Source: Leptasterias polaris (lineage: Eukaryota; Echinodermata; Asteroidea; Forcipulatida; Asteriidae). Taken from it: DNA of 64,000 nucleotides. Both the position numbers and the translations under genes were made by a program. The notes below the pieces were generated by a model, which saw only the letters and a list, made by a program, of their open reading frames with translations, did not search any database and was not told the origin of the DNA. The DNA lies in contig JAZGTN010000059.1 of the NCBI GenBank assembly GCA_037783415.1, positions 2,232,001 through 2,296,000 on the forward strand. The letters are read 5' to 3'. Shown here piece after piece: positions 21,261 through 33,369 of the stretch; the stretch's first letter is position 1; every line of letters begins with the position of its first letter.

Positions 21261-22699
21261 ATGGAGCTGGCAAACCTATCTGGTGCATCGGTACCGAGTA
21301 ATGAAGAAACGACGGGAGACAGTGATACTTTCACCAAATTCGTCTTAGCTCTCTACTGCATGATCTGTGTGGTTGGTATCACTGGTAACTTACTGGTTGC
21401 CATCGTACTCCTCCGTGTGCCGTCCCTGCGGTCTAATACTAGTGATTTCTTAGTGCATCTCTCCATTGTAGATGTCATGGTCTGTGTTCTGGTCATCCCA
21501 TATTTTCTTGCATCTAGACCCGACTCTACTCCAAACCCGGGGTTCTTCGGTGAGGTTTGGTGTAAGGTTTACACGTCCGAGTTCCTGTTTTGGTTCTTCA
21601 CGATGACGTCAGTCTTGAGTTTGACCGCGGTCAATTTGGAGCGCTACGTAGCCATCGTCTACCCACACAAATACAAGATTATTTTCATCAAACGAAACAA
21701 GTACAGCATGATTGCTGCGTGTTGGGTTTTTGCCGTACTTTCAAGATCTTCTTTGTTCTTCACGCAAAAAGAAGATGAAGTAGTGGGATGTCATTTTAGA
21801 GGCTGGTCTAGCCGAGGAGCTCAGGCTGCATTTGGCTTGTACAATTTCACGGTCAACTTCTTCAATTCGCTCCATTCATTGTGATGATTTTTGCGCAACT
21901 GAAAGTTATCTCGACGCTGAACAGACAAGTGAAGATGTTAACTGCTCGAACAGGTTAGTAAGTAATTTTATCTAACTTCATATTTTATGTCTGAAAGATG
22001 GACGAGACCAAGAAAGTATCAACTTTGCATTGAACCAATAACTAATTTTATGGAAATCTTTTTGATGATAGACCGACTGTGAGGCAATGATCAAAAGTGT
22101 CACATTATCATTTTAGCGCTTCTGACAAGGTTTGTCGCCCCATTTAATTTTCTCGCGACCCAAGTTGTTCTATAGAACGGCCGAATCGATCGATTCATAC
22201 CTTACCATACATGCCTCCAGGAAATCAACTGCAAATTTGATTTAGTTTTGCAATGCAATAGAAAAGTTAACTCTCAGGTTGAATTTGAGCCTAATTCGTT
22301 GTTTTATCAACTTTGCCTTCTGATTCTCTTGCAGCCTCTTTGGGGGTAAATCCAAGCAACCAGCGTGAAATGTGGCAGCTCCGAGCCTCCCAAGCCCTGG
22401 TGAAGACACTCCTGGCCTGTGTCATAACATTCGGTGTGTGCTTGATTCCAAACCAAGTCTGGTTCCTGCTCTTCAGTTTCGGTGTTCCACTGGTTCCAGG
22501 TTTACCTTCCCACCGTCTGACTATCATCTTAGCTGTGGGTAATTCCTGTGTGAATCCAGTCATTTACACCATGACCAACAAGCCGTTCCGAAAAGGGATC
22601 AGGGAGGTGTTTTGCAAGCAGCAGGATTCGAACCAGGTGGTTGACGGTGTAACGACCGGCACTGTGTCTGAGACCGTCTCCATTGCCCCAAATCAATAG
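21261..22699 (+). pseudogene. class A GPCR, locus C (frameshifted in TM5)
   Basis: Exon 1 is 21261-21953 (donor GTTAGT) and exon 2 is 22335-22699 (acceptor TCTCTTGCAG). An in-frame ATG also lies at 21246, but the paralogs support the one at 21261 (MELANLSGAS). All core features of locus D are present through TM4 and ECL2. In TM5 five extra bases (AATTC, near 21868) shift the frame and give a stop at 21882-21884. The remaining exon 1 sequence continues in frame +2 to the donor. Exon 2 is open, but the TM6 motif reads CLIP instead of CWIP, a change at a normally conserved tryptophan. Both lesions argue for loss of function. It is the closest relative of locus D, with the intron sequence shared as well. 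Confidence 0.85.
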
Positions 22700-24433
22700 G
22701 AGAGAGGAAAATCACGATGGGAACAGATAATGCGAGCAGTTTGTTGAAAATGAATAGTTCTTGTCATTTACGACAGCAACTCTGTTTTGATTTTGTGTCC
22801 TGCGCAACGGTTTTGCATGGTCATTGTGTAGAGTTCGTACATTCATATTGTATTTCTATCAAAGAACAGCGAATATTGAAAACCAGGGGTGCGGGTTGCC
22901 TTTAAAAACATTTTCAAAGATAAGCAGATGTTATCGTTTTGTTTACAAACTTAACTAAAATGTATTTTCGGTTGTGGGTTTTAACTTGAGTAGGGTTGAA
23001 GCTACTCTATGTATGGGAGTAAGAAGTTAAAACTACGAAATTTTGTATTTATGAAAGCAATTTTATTTGTGAACTTTCGTTACTTATTGATTACTGTTGG
23101 AAACTTAGTTTGCCAATAATTTGTGAGATATTTAGCAAGTCTTTATAATGAAACTCTCGCATGGGCCGATCGCATGTAAATCTTTGCACCATTAGCTTAA
23201 AGCAATGTCACACAAAATTTACGAATAGAGTGTTCTGAACAATGAGGGCATTTCCAGGCAAGACACCGATTTTGGGTGATGTTTTATTGATTGAAATTGG
23301 CGCCTGGATCGTTCGTGACATTACGCTGATGTAAAATATATTAACGCACTCTAGTCGGTACATTAGATGTGGTTTACATTGTTTAATGCGACAAGTTTAT
23401 TAAAGATAAAGTACAGATTGGTATTTAACCGGAACAGCGAGTTGAAGAACAATTCGGCGTTCCGGACTCATCAGCCACTGCCCATCATTTGGCAATGGGA
23501 GACTTTGCAACGCTAGGTGGCAGCAGACTTACCAGGTAAATTTCCTTTGTTTTCGTAGTTCTGAGCATGCGCACATTTCCGAGAACAATGTTTTCACCTG
23601 ATAAGTCTACTTTAACTTAGTGTTATCCAAAGTCTCCCAATAATTTGGACACGTTCTAAGAACTATCCCCAGGAAGTTTTAGTAGCCCAGATTTGAAACA
23701 TGTATAAATGTTGTCACAAGTGTATCTTTCTGATGTATTAATGGTAGTAATCACAACCAGTTTAATGGTCAAAATGAAGTTTACATACACACTAAAAAAC
23801 ACTTCATTCTCTTCATTCTTCAACCAATTTTAATATTTTAAACGGTGATATATTATTCGCATCTGCAAAGGAAGACTAAATGTGAGCAATTAATTAAACA
23901 GTAGGCTAGACAGCTAAGTTTTAGTAGCACACATGACAAGTTAGTGGTGTTAGCCCCTAGCAGTTTTTACTACAGACAATACACCATGCTAGGGTGAGCC
24001 CTGTTTGTCAAACAGTGCACCCGACTATTATCGTTTTGTATCTCTGTATTCAATCTTTGTTTTATCATAATATGTGTTATCTTTACTGCGAATTATTTAT
24101 TCTTCGTGTTCCAGATTTTACCGGACAACCAGCAACATGTTCCGGTTGGTGCCCGAACTTGTTTTTATGTTTCGTAAGTTCTGATGAGCAAACCCTTTGA
24201 TATTAATCTGGAGTAACTTATAAAAATACATTTTCACTTCTCGTGATATTGATGACAGGAAACAAACGCACAGTTCCATTTGTTCCCGTTGTGGTTGCTG
24301 ATTGCGTGTGTTTGATTATCTTCAAACGGGAAAAAAACCGCGAGAAATCAACAGAATTGGCAACGATCACTGGGAAAAAAAATATTATTACCAATTTTGT
24401 CCATCCCTATAATATATTATATATTTGGACAAT
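22700..24433. other. non-coding stretch downstream of locus C
   Basis: No gene or clear repeat recognised. Confidence 0.4.
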
Positions 24434-25177
24434 GGTAACGGAATTACGCCCATTTGTCACTTTGTCAAGGCTTATTCTTTCCCATAAAAATATGTTCTAT
24501 GCTAGACAACTAATCTAAAAATGGAAAGGGAGCCAACACCAATTAGAATTGATTGACCCCCACAAGAAAAAAAAGAAAAAATAAAAAATCCACAAGATTA
24601 CCCTTTAAGGGGCGGAGATTAATATCGGTAACGGAATTACGGACGGAGGACAAGCATATTATTTGAGTTCTCGCATCAATTAATAAAACTCTCTGAAGTT
24701 TTGACATTTTTAAATTGGACACTAGGGGCCTACCTGTTATTTGTAGAGTTCAGGGGTGTTGTTAACTACAATGCAGAACAACATTGAAAAAATAATCACT
24801 CTTTTCATAATTTTCATTTTAATCACGGTAACGGAATTACGCTTGGGCGGTAACGGAATTACGCCATAGTTTTAATAGGTAAATGCAATACATACGTTGA
24901 ATTCAACATAAACTCACCACAATACAAATTTTAGAATTTTATAAAATGGCACATAATCTGGAGGAAATGTGCATACTTTTGTGCATGCGTAATTCCGTTA
25001 CCATTTCGTAATTCCGTTACCACTTGGAAAAATGCCAAGAAATTACTATTTTAAAGTTTTTATTTTTCAATTATGTTTACAGTACGGTCTTTTCTCAACA
25101 TGTATGATTTGAAGGAAAAAAACATGAACATTTGTGAAATAAGTAACTTTTGCAATTTTTTCGGTAACGGAATTACG
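24434..25177. repeat. cluster of seven GGTAACGGAATTACG motifs
   Basis: The exact 15-mer GGTAACGGAATTACG occurs on the + strand at about 24434, 24627, 24827, 24849 and 25163. Its complement CGTAATTCCGTTACC occurs at 24988 and 25007. Spacing is irregular and the DNA between copies is not repeated, so this is not a tandem repeat. Function unknown. See the related motif downstream. Confidence 0.85.
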
Positions 25178-26246
25178 TGCTAATTTCGACATTTTTAAAT
25201 GAAGGCCTACACTATAATATATTCATATATATGTGCAATTCCACAGGAGAGTGGACATGAGCTTAAAAATTCATTTTTAAGATATGACAAATTGAATGTT
25301 CTACCACCGTCAATTACAAACTCTTGTTCATTGGGAAGAAAACAATATTGAAATTGGTCAAGTACTTTTCAAAATACGCTTGGAATTGTAATCAATACCT
25401 TTTGTGCTCCAAAGTTGAGGGAAATAGGTTAATTGTGAAATAACCTTATATTTCAAAGACAAAATATGTGTTCTGATTGATTCATCTGATAATAATAGAA
25501 GAGAAGTGGGTATTATTCAAATCATGTGAGAAAAACAAATCAATGTTCCATTTCTAGTAAGTCACATGGTGGCCTCAGTTTCTTGTATTGGGACGATGTA
25601 ACGCGAGTTACCAAAACAACGTTTTTTTCTCCGTTCTAAACATATGAATTACATTAATCAAGTACAGTAAGATATTTTCTAAATGTCATTCACTCCTGAA
25701 CTGTCAGTAAAAGAAAAAAGCATGACACCCTTTACAATATTAGGTAATAGGCCCCTAGGCCTACCCTCACAGAATGTGTAACACGAGTTATACCATGTAA
25801 CGCGAGTTACCCACATGTAACGCGAGTTACCATAACATTTAGCCATTTCTTTTATTTTTGAGTGGGCTGCAATAGGTGAAAGTGTTCTACAGGGTTGTTA
25901 CATCTTCTGTTGACCTAAAACAAAGGAGGGCAGCCTTAATCAAATTACCCATAATGCATTTCTGTGTTTCTTGAATACAAACTGTCAAGTGTCATACTCA
26001 ATGCATTGTAGCACAGGTCAATGAGCTTGCTGCACCAACGTACATGTGTATGTCTTCCTGTGCAAAATCTATCTGAAGCGAGTGTAGAGAAATGAAACCA
26101 GAAACTGAACTTGAAATCTGTGTTTCACAATGCCGACAATGTTGCTAGCATCACCAGCTAGATTTCCTGAAGTAGGACATCATGCTGTTGAATCCTTCCC
26201 CCTCTCCATGGACAACGTGCCACCCAGTTCCAACCAGAAGACCATT

Positions 26247-26340
26247 GTTAATAATAATAATAATAATAACACACAGTTTTTATATTGCGCTTTATCACAT
26301 CTGATAGGCATCTCAAAGAGCTCAATATTTTCCCTGCAAG
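26247..26340 (-). mobile_element. LINE/SINE 3' tail
   Basis: Read on the minus strand, it is GAGCTCTTTGAGATG, then GATAAAGCGCAATATAAAAA, then an ATT microsatellite. This resembles the AAGCGC...TATA...(ATT)n tails of CR1/L2-mobilised elements seen elsewhere in the window. Only the tail is visible. Confidence 0.45.
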
Positions 26341-26574
26341 GTACATGTGGAGCTAAGTGGGCAAACCCCAGAGACATGATTTACTACCCACAGAAGGTGA
26401 TGATGCTGAAACTAGACAAACCTGAAATAGCTAATATAGAGTCACTACAAGTTTTGGACTAAGTTTTAAGATGAAAGGAATGTAGGCCTAATAATGAAGT
26501 AGGCTTATAGTCCCATAGACAAATATAGAAAAATATGAAATACGTTTACCCGCTGCTGAAACATTTGATTCGAA

Positions 26575-26665
26575 CTGCCTCTAGCTGCTGGGCTAACTCG
26601 ACATCTGCACTAACAATGCAAAGGTCGTGGGTTCGAATCCCACCCAGGTAATTTGCCCTTTTTTT
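26575..26665 (+). repeat. tRNA-derived SINE-like fragment
   Basis: GTCGTGGGTTCGAATCCCAC is a canonical Pol III B box with the T-arm stem of a tRNA. The preceding CTGCTGGGCTAACTCGAC is a weak A-box region. A full cloverleaf and a proper acceptor stem are not seen, and a T-rich tail follows, so I call it a tRNA-derived SINE remnant and not a tRNA gene. Confidence 0.55.
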
Positions 26666-28172
26666 TTTTTTTACACAACTCAGGGAGTGCTTAATCAACA
26701 ACAGTGTTAGGGAAAAAGCAGGTTATATTCTTTACCCCCAATGCAAAATTAACATCCATTGAGTGTACATAACGCAATAACTATACATTACACTGTACAT
26801 TATTTGAACATGTACAATGCATACAATTTAAGAGTTTTTGTCCTTACTAGCAATGTTCAAATAATCATAACTAAAAAACTTTAAGAGTGCCCATCCCAAA
26901 TCTTTCTGAAAACGTTGCTTACATCTTAAGCTAACAATGGGGGGAAAATTACGCATTTTGAAAAATACGCATTTTCGCAAATCAAGGTCAAAGGTCATAT
27001 TTTTGCGTATTTTTTTGCGCATGAGGTATAATTTTTTTATTTTTTTTCTCAAATGAGGGACATTTCAAGAGCTTTAAAATGATGTAAATTTTTTTTCTGT
27101 AGGTTCTTTACTTTTGGAGATATGAACGCCCAAACATAGCAGGTCATGCTAATTAGTCAAAAGTTCGTTAACCCATATCTCCAAAAAATAATTGACCAAA
27201 TTACATAAAATTTCAGTTCTGGGGGTTTCTCAAGGAGTCCAATCAGCACACTGAATTTCATTTCAGTCCGTGACGGTCAGGTCCAAAAGCGTGTTGAATT
27301 GACACGGAATGACCCTAGAGTTTTCCCGAGTAAATTGTTTGTACGAAAGGTATGTTGAAGACAGAATTTGTTTACGTGCAATTATTCACTTTCATAATTA
27401 ACAAAGGTTTTTTTGACTATTGTTTCTTACAAGACTGTTTCTTACAAGTACTTAAAATTGACTTTCATCATCACACTCTTCATTGGATATACACCAATGT
27501 CAAGAACTTTAGATTGATTTTAAGATCATTGCCCCTTGATGATATTTAGTAATAAAAAAAAAAAGCACTTTCAGCCCATACATCATTGTACATTGATGTA
27601 CAATGTACATGTGTATTTGCTGTTTGGCAAATTTGACTTCTTTTAAAAAATACTAAATTCACAAATTCTGCATGCTTTGTGGCTTGTTCTGTTGAAATTA
27701 TGTGCAAGATTACTTGAACTTGAAAAAAATTTATATTTTAAAACCATTATCACTGTGTACAGTGTTTCACCATTATTCATTGGACAAAGTGTAACGCGAG
27801 TTACCGTAACGCGAGTTACCGACATTTATGCTCTCTGTAATCTGATGATTAAAAACCACATTAAAATTTGAATCTAGTGTTGTTACCATAACACACCCAC
27901 ATTGTGAAAAAACATAATTATTCAGCTTCTGATATGTTGGTATGAGGAGAATTTCAAATAAACTGTACTCAGCTTTATACCTATGTCACGCAAGTTACCG
28001 ATATTGAATGTCTCGCCAAAATTAAAGGCAGTTTTGGTGGTCTTTCTTTGGCTATTCAGTAACTTGAATATTAACCTTGAAGCAGAGTAAACATCTACCC
28101 TCAGGGTCCCTTACTAACAGAATACCAGCATGAAAATCATTTCCTTGTCCCATTAAATGTAACGCGAGTTAC

Positions 28173-29275
28173 TGTGGAATTGCCCATTATATTATATATA
28201 TATATTTTTAATGACCCTGAGTAATGTTGGTAACTTGTAACATTATAAAATAAATCAAACCTTTTCCCTGTAATTCAGAAAGTACATGTACCCCCCCCCC
28301 CATTTTTTTAAAACCAAATCTACACGTTTCTAATCATAAATTGCAAAAATCACTGGGTTTTTTCAATTTCGTTTTTTGAACTGAATTCCCCATTTAATTG
28401 CCCATTTGTTAACTCTTCTTCATATATTGTAAAAATTGAACTCAATTCACCCTCAGGCTGTGATCATGAAGGGTTGTTTCTGAAATAAATCATGAAATAA
28501 AATTAAGGAAAATGAGTATGTTTACTTCAACACAAGATTATTACAAGTTATTGATAGTCGATAAGAATACATTATAATCTTCTCAGGATTGATGGTCGGA
28601 AACAAATACTAGTTCAATTTGACTGTATTTAGACGGGCAAAGCCTGTTGGAAATGGACTAAATTGAAAATGATCGCTGAAACAAATTGAAGGACATCTTT
28701 CTTGACAAGACTTCTTATTATCTCATAAAATGCTTTGTGTCGGTCGTTTTTTGTATTACATTGATTAAGCCGACGGCCTCGTTGGCCAAACAAGCTAAAA
28801 CAAAGGCGTTATGATCCGAAAATCCATGAAATATATAAATCACTCAAAAAGTCTGAATTTTCTTCGATGGAACAAATAAGTCAAGCAAGGTGAAACCGAT
28901 AGATGGTATCAGTCGATGATGCACATACAGGAAAAACAGAAGACAACGCAACTCAACTTTAAAATAACATTAAGCATAATGCACATAATACCAATCGAAG
29001 GGCATTTGCCATTCTCTCTAGAAACAATATGCCATAAGTGAAGTCTGTATTAAAACGTGCTTTTCGCCAGTCATTCCTCTGTTCCTTACAGCTCGAAAAG
29101 ATATAAATTCAAACGAGTTACGACCTTTTTAAACAGTGCTATGTGTAGACAGTTGCTTTTGCTGGATAAAAGCACTCATTAGACGACCGAGTTACTCCAA
29201 ATAGATTTTGTAAAACAGAGTGAAGATCAAACTGAAAGCTTTTCTTGGAGCAGTCTCATGTGTCTCCCTTCTAGA
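28173..29275. other. non-coding stretch
   Basis: No gene recognised. It contains a C homopolymer run near 28290. Confidence 0.4.
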
Positions 29276-29330
29276 AGTATACGAGATGGAAATGTAACAA
29301 CAGGAGTCAGTGGTGCTTTCGCAATTTTTT
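29276..29330 (+). pseudogene. GPCR exon 1 relic (N-terminal segment)
   Basis: ACGAGATGGAAATGTAACAA, then CAGGAGTCAGTG, matches the N-terminal coding segment of locus B (PRDGNVTTGVSD) almost base for base for about 45 bases. It then breaks into unrelated T-rich sequence. It is a stranded fragment of a B-like copy. Confidence 0.6.
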
Positions 29331-30269
29331 TTATTTCTTCTTATCTAACTAACTTTTAAAAAAAATTAAAAGTAAAAGATTTTGTGTTTTCTTCAATTGA
29401 GCCGTGTACAAATCTAGGCTCTACATATCAAACGTTGAAAACAATCATAACAAATACAAGATTTAAGTGTTTTCTTCAATTGGGCCGTCTACAAATCCTG
29501 CCTGCAGGAAGTCCAGGCTCTTTGGCTCCTTTGTTAACATGTAATGTCACAGTTCTATGGCAAACCACTCAGGAACCAAGAATAAATACATGAGCCAAAT
29601 TTCAAAGAGCCGCTTTGGCTCAAAAAGTAGCTAAGCACAAAACAATCCAAGTTACCAGAAATAGGCTACCAGCCAAAATGGCAGTTTACATGTACAATTT
29701 GTGACTGGTACCCTGAATTTTGTTATACAATATTTTCTGCTTAAGTAGCTCTATGAAAGTGGTCCGTGGTGACAAGTTCTATGTTATGAAAATACCTCTT
29801 CACCTCTTTTTCAAAGAGCAATCTTGATTTTTTTAGGGCATTTCTTGGCAGACGAGAAACTAATTTGATTCATATGATAAATTTATTGTTTATATTGCAA
29901 TTTCTGATGAAAGTCAAGCAAAGGTTTTTTAGATATAATTGAAGGTCACCCTTACCTGCTCGATCGAATTGTTCTTATTAACAATCTGCCCTATAAAATT
30001 GTGTGTCAATCGTATGCTACTGACATACTGCTCAATTCTCTTACTGTACCTTGACGATAGATCAAGATATAAAGCCAGTCAAATCCTAACTATTGTATCA
30101 TAGCCTATACCTACTGTAGCCGATAGCAGCGAATGTATTTTGCTGTTTTTCTCAACTCAACGGCTATACAACGTTAAGCAACTTCATCTCAATCTTTTGA
30201 AAATGACTCAAGATAAAATTGAGTTAGGATAGGGTGTCAAAAATTGTCAGTAAACTAGACATTGTCTTC
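29331..30269. other. upstream region of GPCR locus D
   Basis: No gene is seen. A TATAAA-containing stretch (GATATAAAG, near 30067) lies about 200 bases before the start codon and could be a core promoter element; this is a guess from position only. Confidence 0.35.
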
Positions 30270-30978
30270 ATGGAGCAGCTGAACCTCTCTGATGCATCTG
30301 TCCCAAGTATTGAAGAAACACCGGGTGATGGAGACTCAACAACGGGAGACAGCGATGCTTTCACTAAATTCATCTTAGCTCTCTACTGCATGATCTGTGT
30401 GGTTGGTATCACTGGTAACTTACTGGTTGCCATCGTACTCCTCCGTGTGCCGTCCCTGCGGTCTAATACTAGTGATTTCTTAGTGCATCTCTCCATTGTA
30501 GATGTCATGGTCTGTGTTCTGGTCATCCCATATTTTCTTGCATCTAGACCCGAATCTACTCCAAACCCGGGGTTCTTCGGTGAGGTTTGGTGTAAGGTTT
30601 ACACGTCCGAGTTCCTGTTTTGGTTCTTCACGATGACGTCAGTCTTGAGTTTGACCGCGGTCAATTTGGAGCGCTACGTAGCCATCGTCTACCCACACAA
30701 ATACAAGATTATTTTCATCAAACGAAACAAGTACAGCATGATCGCTGCGTGTTGGGTTTTTGCCGTAGTTTCAAACTCTTCTTTGTTCTTCACGCAAGAA
30801 GAAGATGAAGTAGTAGGATGTCATTTTAAAGGCTGGTCTAGCCGAGGAGCTCAGGCGGCATTTGGCTTGTACATTTTCACGGTCAACTTCTTTGCTCCAT
30901 TCATTGTAATGATTTTTACGCAACTGAAAGTTATCTCGACGCTGAACAGACAAGTGAAGATGTTAACTGCTCGAACAG
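30270..30978 (+). CDS. locus D exon 1 (N-terminus to TM5/ICL3)
   Basis: The exon is 709 nt, open throughout, and ends one base into a codon (ART|G) at a GTTAGA donor. Most of the TM1-TM4 coding DNA is nearly identical to locus C. Confidence 0.9.
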
Positions 30979-31782
30979 GTTAGAAAGTCATTTTATCTAA
31001 TTTCATATTTCGTGTTTGAAAGATAGACGAGAGCAAAAAAGTATCAACTTTGCATCGAACCAATAAGGAAATTTATTTAAATCTTTTTGATGATAGACCG
31101 ACTGAGAGGCAATGATAAAAAGCGTATACTATACATTTTAGCGCTTCTGACAAAGTTTGTCGCCCCATCTGATTTTCTCGCGACCCAAGTTGATCTATAG
31201 AACGGCCGAATCGATCGATTTGTACCGTACCAACATCGATGGGCACTGCATACATGCATCCAGGGAAACAATTAAAAATTTGATTTAATTTTGCAATGCA
31301 ATAGAAAAGTTAACTCTCAGGTTGAATTTGAGCCTAATTCGTTGTTTTTATCAACTTTGCCTTCTGATTCTCTTGCAGCCTCTTTGAGAGTAAATCCGAC
31401 TTTGCCTTCTCTTGCAGCCTCTTCAGGTTTTAATCCAAGCAACCAGCATGAGATGTGGCAGCTCCGAGCCTCCCAAGCCCTGGTGAAGACACTCCTGTCC
31501 TGCGTCATAACATTCGGTGTGTGCTGGATACCAGACCAAGTCTGGTTCCTGCTCTTCAGTTTCGGTGTTCCACTGGTTCCAGGTGGACCTTTCCACCGTC
31601 TGACTATCATCTTAGCCGTGGGTAATTCCTGTGTGAATCCAGTCATTTACACCATGACCAACAAGCCGTTCCGTAAAGGGATCAGGGAGGTGTTATGTAA
31701 ACAGCGGGATTCGAACCAGGTGGTTGACGGAGTAGCGACCGGAACTGTGTCTGAGACCGTCTCCAATGCCCAAAACCAATAG
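30270..31782 (+). CDS. class A (rhodopsin-type) GPCR, locus D, intact
   Basis: Predicted receptor of 370 residues, or 357 if the second acceptor is used. Exons are 30270-30978 (donor GTTAGA) and 31379-31782. I chose the ATG at 30270 because it gives the same 709-nt exon 1 as locus B and aligns with MELANL of locus C. Landmarks: N-terminal NLS sequon; N50 in TM1 (GNLLV); D78 in TM2 (LSIVD); C108 before TM3; E134-R135-Y136 after TM3; W162 in TM4; C184 in ECL2; P210 in TM5; CWIP at 285-288 in TM6; NPVIY at 323-327 in TM7; then KPFRKGI. These support a functional plasma-membrane class A receptor, with ligand and G-protein partner unknown. It is a sister of locus C. The residue after CWIP is D where the paralogs have N. 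Confidence 0.9.
31376..31417 (+). promoter_or_regulatory. duplicated in-frame 3' splice sites of locus D exon 2
   Basis: Two acceptors, each CTCTTGCAG followed by CCTCTT, end at 31378 and 31417. They are 39 bases apart, so both keep the frame, and the choice adds or removes 13 residues at the ICL3/TM6 border. Locus C has only one such acceptor, so the region was duplicated in D. Confidence 0.8.
31379..31782 (+). CDS. locus D exon 2 (TM6, TM7, tail)
   Basis: It is open from the first acceptor to the TAG stop at 31780-31782. It encodes ICL3, TM6 (CWIP), TM7 (NPVIY) and a tail of about 43 residues ending NAQNQ. Confidence 0.9.
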
Positions 31783-32787
31783 GGGTGACTAATAAGAATA
31801 TCACGATGGCAAAAAAACAAACCGAAAACAAACAAACAAACTAAAACGCAAGGAGTTTGGGGACATTTTGTTTCCTGTCATTGCAGCTGCAACTCCATTT
31901 TTGGATCTTGTGTCCTGCACAACGGTTCAAATGCATGAACATTATGTGAAGAGTACATGCACTTGGATATTATGCATTTAATGAACACGCTTAACAAATA
32001 CTAGAAAACACCGTTTTGGGGGTTGACAAACGCTAAAACTCAAAGTTGATTACTCTAAATTTCGAATATTAGTAAAATGGCGTTCTCGTAAAATTTACCT
32101 TTTTTATTTTGAAATTTTGTTTCCCTTTAGGGGCCTAATGATAAAGACATTAACAGATAGTGTTTTGAATGAATTTAAGAATGTTTTCGTCAAACGTTTG
32201 TCTCAACTAAACAAAATGTCTGCACCTTATTCTATACACAGAATGCTTTTGAACACGAGAACATTTCTAAGCAGGCGTTTGTAGGATATGGCACCTAAAT
32301 ATTTTGCGAGCAACGTTCGATTTAATACGAGAAGTTTACATTTTAGTTAATGCACAATTAATGTTACAGCTTATTTATGTCGAAGGCAAAATTTAAGTTC
32401 GGTATTAACTGAAAAAATTGCAAAACTTTTAACTGAAAGCTCACCGATTAGTTCCAAAGTTCATATACTCTCAGTAATAGTGACAAAACTGAGTCGAACT
32501 TTTACACTGCAATGAAAGTAAGTAAAACGTTGTTCATTGGAATGACTGATTACATGTTTTCATTATATTGCACTCATATCCTGCAACGAAAATGAAGTCA
32601 AGTTTTGCGTTACTTCGTTTTTTTTTGTTTTTTTTTCTCTTTTGAGCGTCTGCAGTTCATGAAAATAATAAATAATACAAAACAATAAAAATGTAATCAT
32701 TTTATATTAGTTTTAATTATAATTCGAAGGACCCCTGCTGTAAAATTCAGACGTAGAAAAAATGTCGACAGACTGAGCAATCTGGGA
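31783..32787. other. non-coding stretch downstream of locus D
   Basis: No gene recognised. The likely 3' UTR of locus D lies at its start, without an obvious nearby polyadenylation signal. Confidence 0.4.
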
Positions 32788-32916
32788 CGATTTCACAAAG
32801 GGTTCAGATTGAGTAATAATGTGCACTAATCTTAATTTAATGCTAAGCAAAGTGTGACGTCACAATACAAATCACGATCATGGCGATATATTCTAGTGCT
32901 TTGTGATCGACCCTTG
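32788..32916. mobile_element. small MITE of the TTTCACAAAG family
   Basis: The ends GGGACGATTTCACAAAGG and CTAGTGCTTTGTGATCGACC are inverted and imperfect. The interior has the TGACGTCACAATACAAATCA region, related to GATTTGTATTGTGACATCAC of the element at 38898 in inverted orientation. Confidence 0.5.
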
Positions 32917-33060
32917 GCCTGTCTTATAATGCGGACAGTGTATTAACCGTTTCAACGACTGATTATCCGATTAATCGAATAACTGTTGCAGATATCCCAT
33001 TATACATTATGCCTTCGATTCCTCAAAGTTTGAATTACGGTTAAGACCCATCATGGCTCC

Positions 33061-33369
33061 ATGAGTGAAAACGATTCCGTGTACTCAGACAATAGTCAGT
33101 ATTCTCAGGACCTTAATGAGTTTTGTAACTTAAAAGTTTCCAAAGGCCCCCTAAATAACATTGAGATGGTCAAATTCCTTAAGACCGTTAAATCTAGCAA
33201 AAAGGCGTCCCTGATCGCACGTAAATTCACTTCAAATATCCCGGGGCTAGTTCAACAGCTAAAACCCATGTGGAACAGCCCTCTTCTTCAAAAACATCAG
33301 CAGCAGAGGCCTAGGCTACTAATTAAAAGACTGGACCCCGATGAACCCCTCATCACCCGTAAAAAATGA
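33061..33369 (+). pseudogene. LINE ORF1 C-terminal part
   Basis: A 102-residue open frame from an ATG. It has a segment MVKFLKTVKSSKKASLIARK that resembles the C-terminal FLKxTK... region of Tx1/L1-type ORF1 proteins. It is much shorter than a full ORF1, so the N-terminal part is probably lost. The stop codon overlaps the next ATG as ATGA (33366-33369), a layout used by LINEs for coupled translation of ORF2. Confidence 0.55.

Larger units (their letters stand above)
25598..28172. repeat. cluster of GTAACGCGAGTTACC motifs
   Basis: The near-palindromic 15-mer GTAACGCGAGTTACC occurs at about 25598, 25797, 25817, 27791 and 27806. Degenerate versions lie near 25777, 27984 and 28158. It shares the GTAA...GTTACC outline with the motif at 24434-25177 but has a different core (GCGA instead of TTCC). 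CpG-containing and unusual in this AT-rich DNA. Confidence 0.8.

Noticed and set aside
26575..26665. A functional tRNA gene
   Set aside because: Only the T-arm/B box is good. The acceptor stem and A box are poor, and a SINE-like T-rich tail follows.
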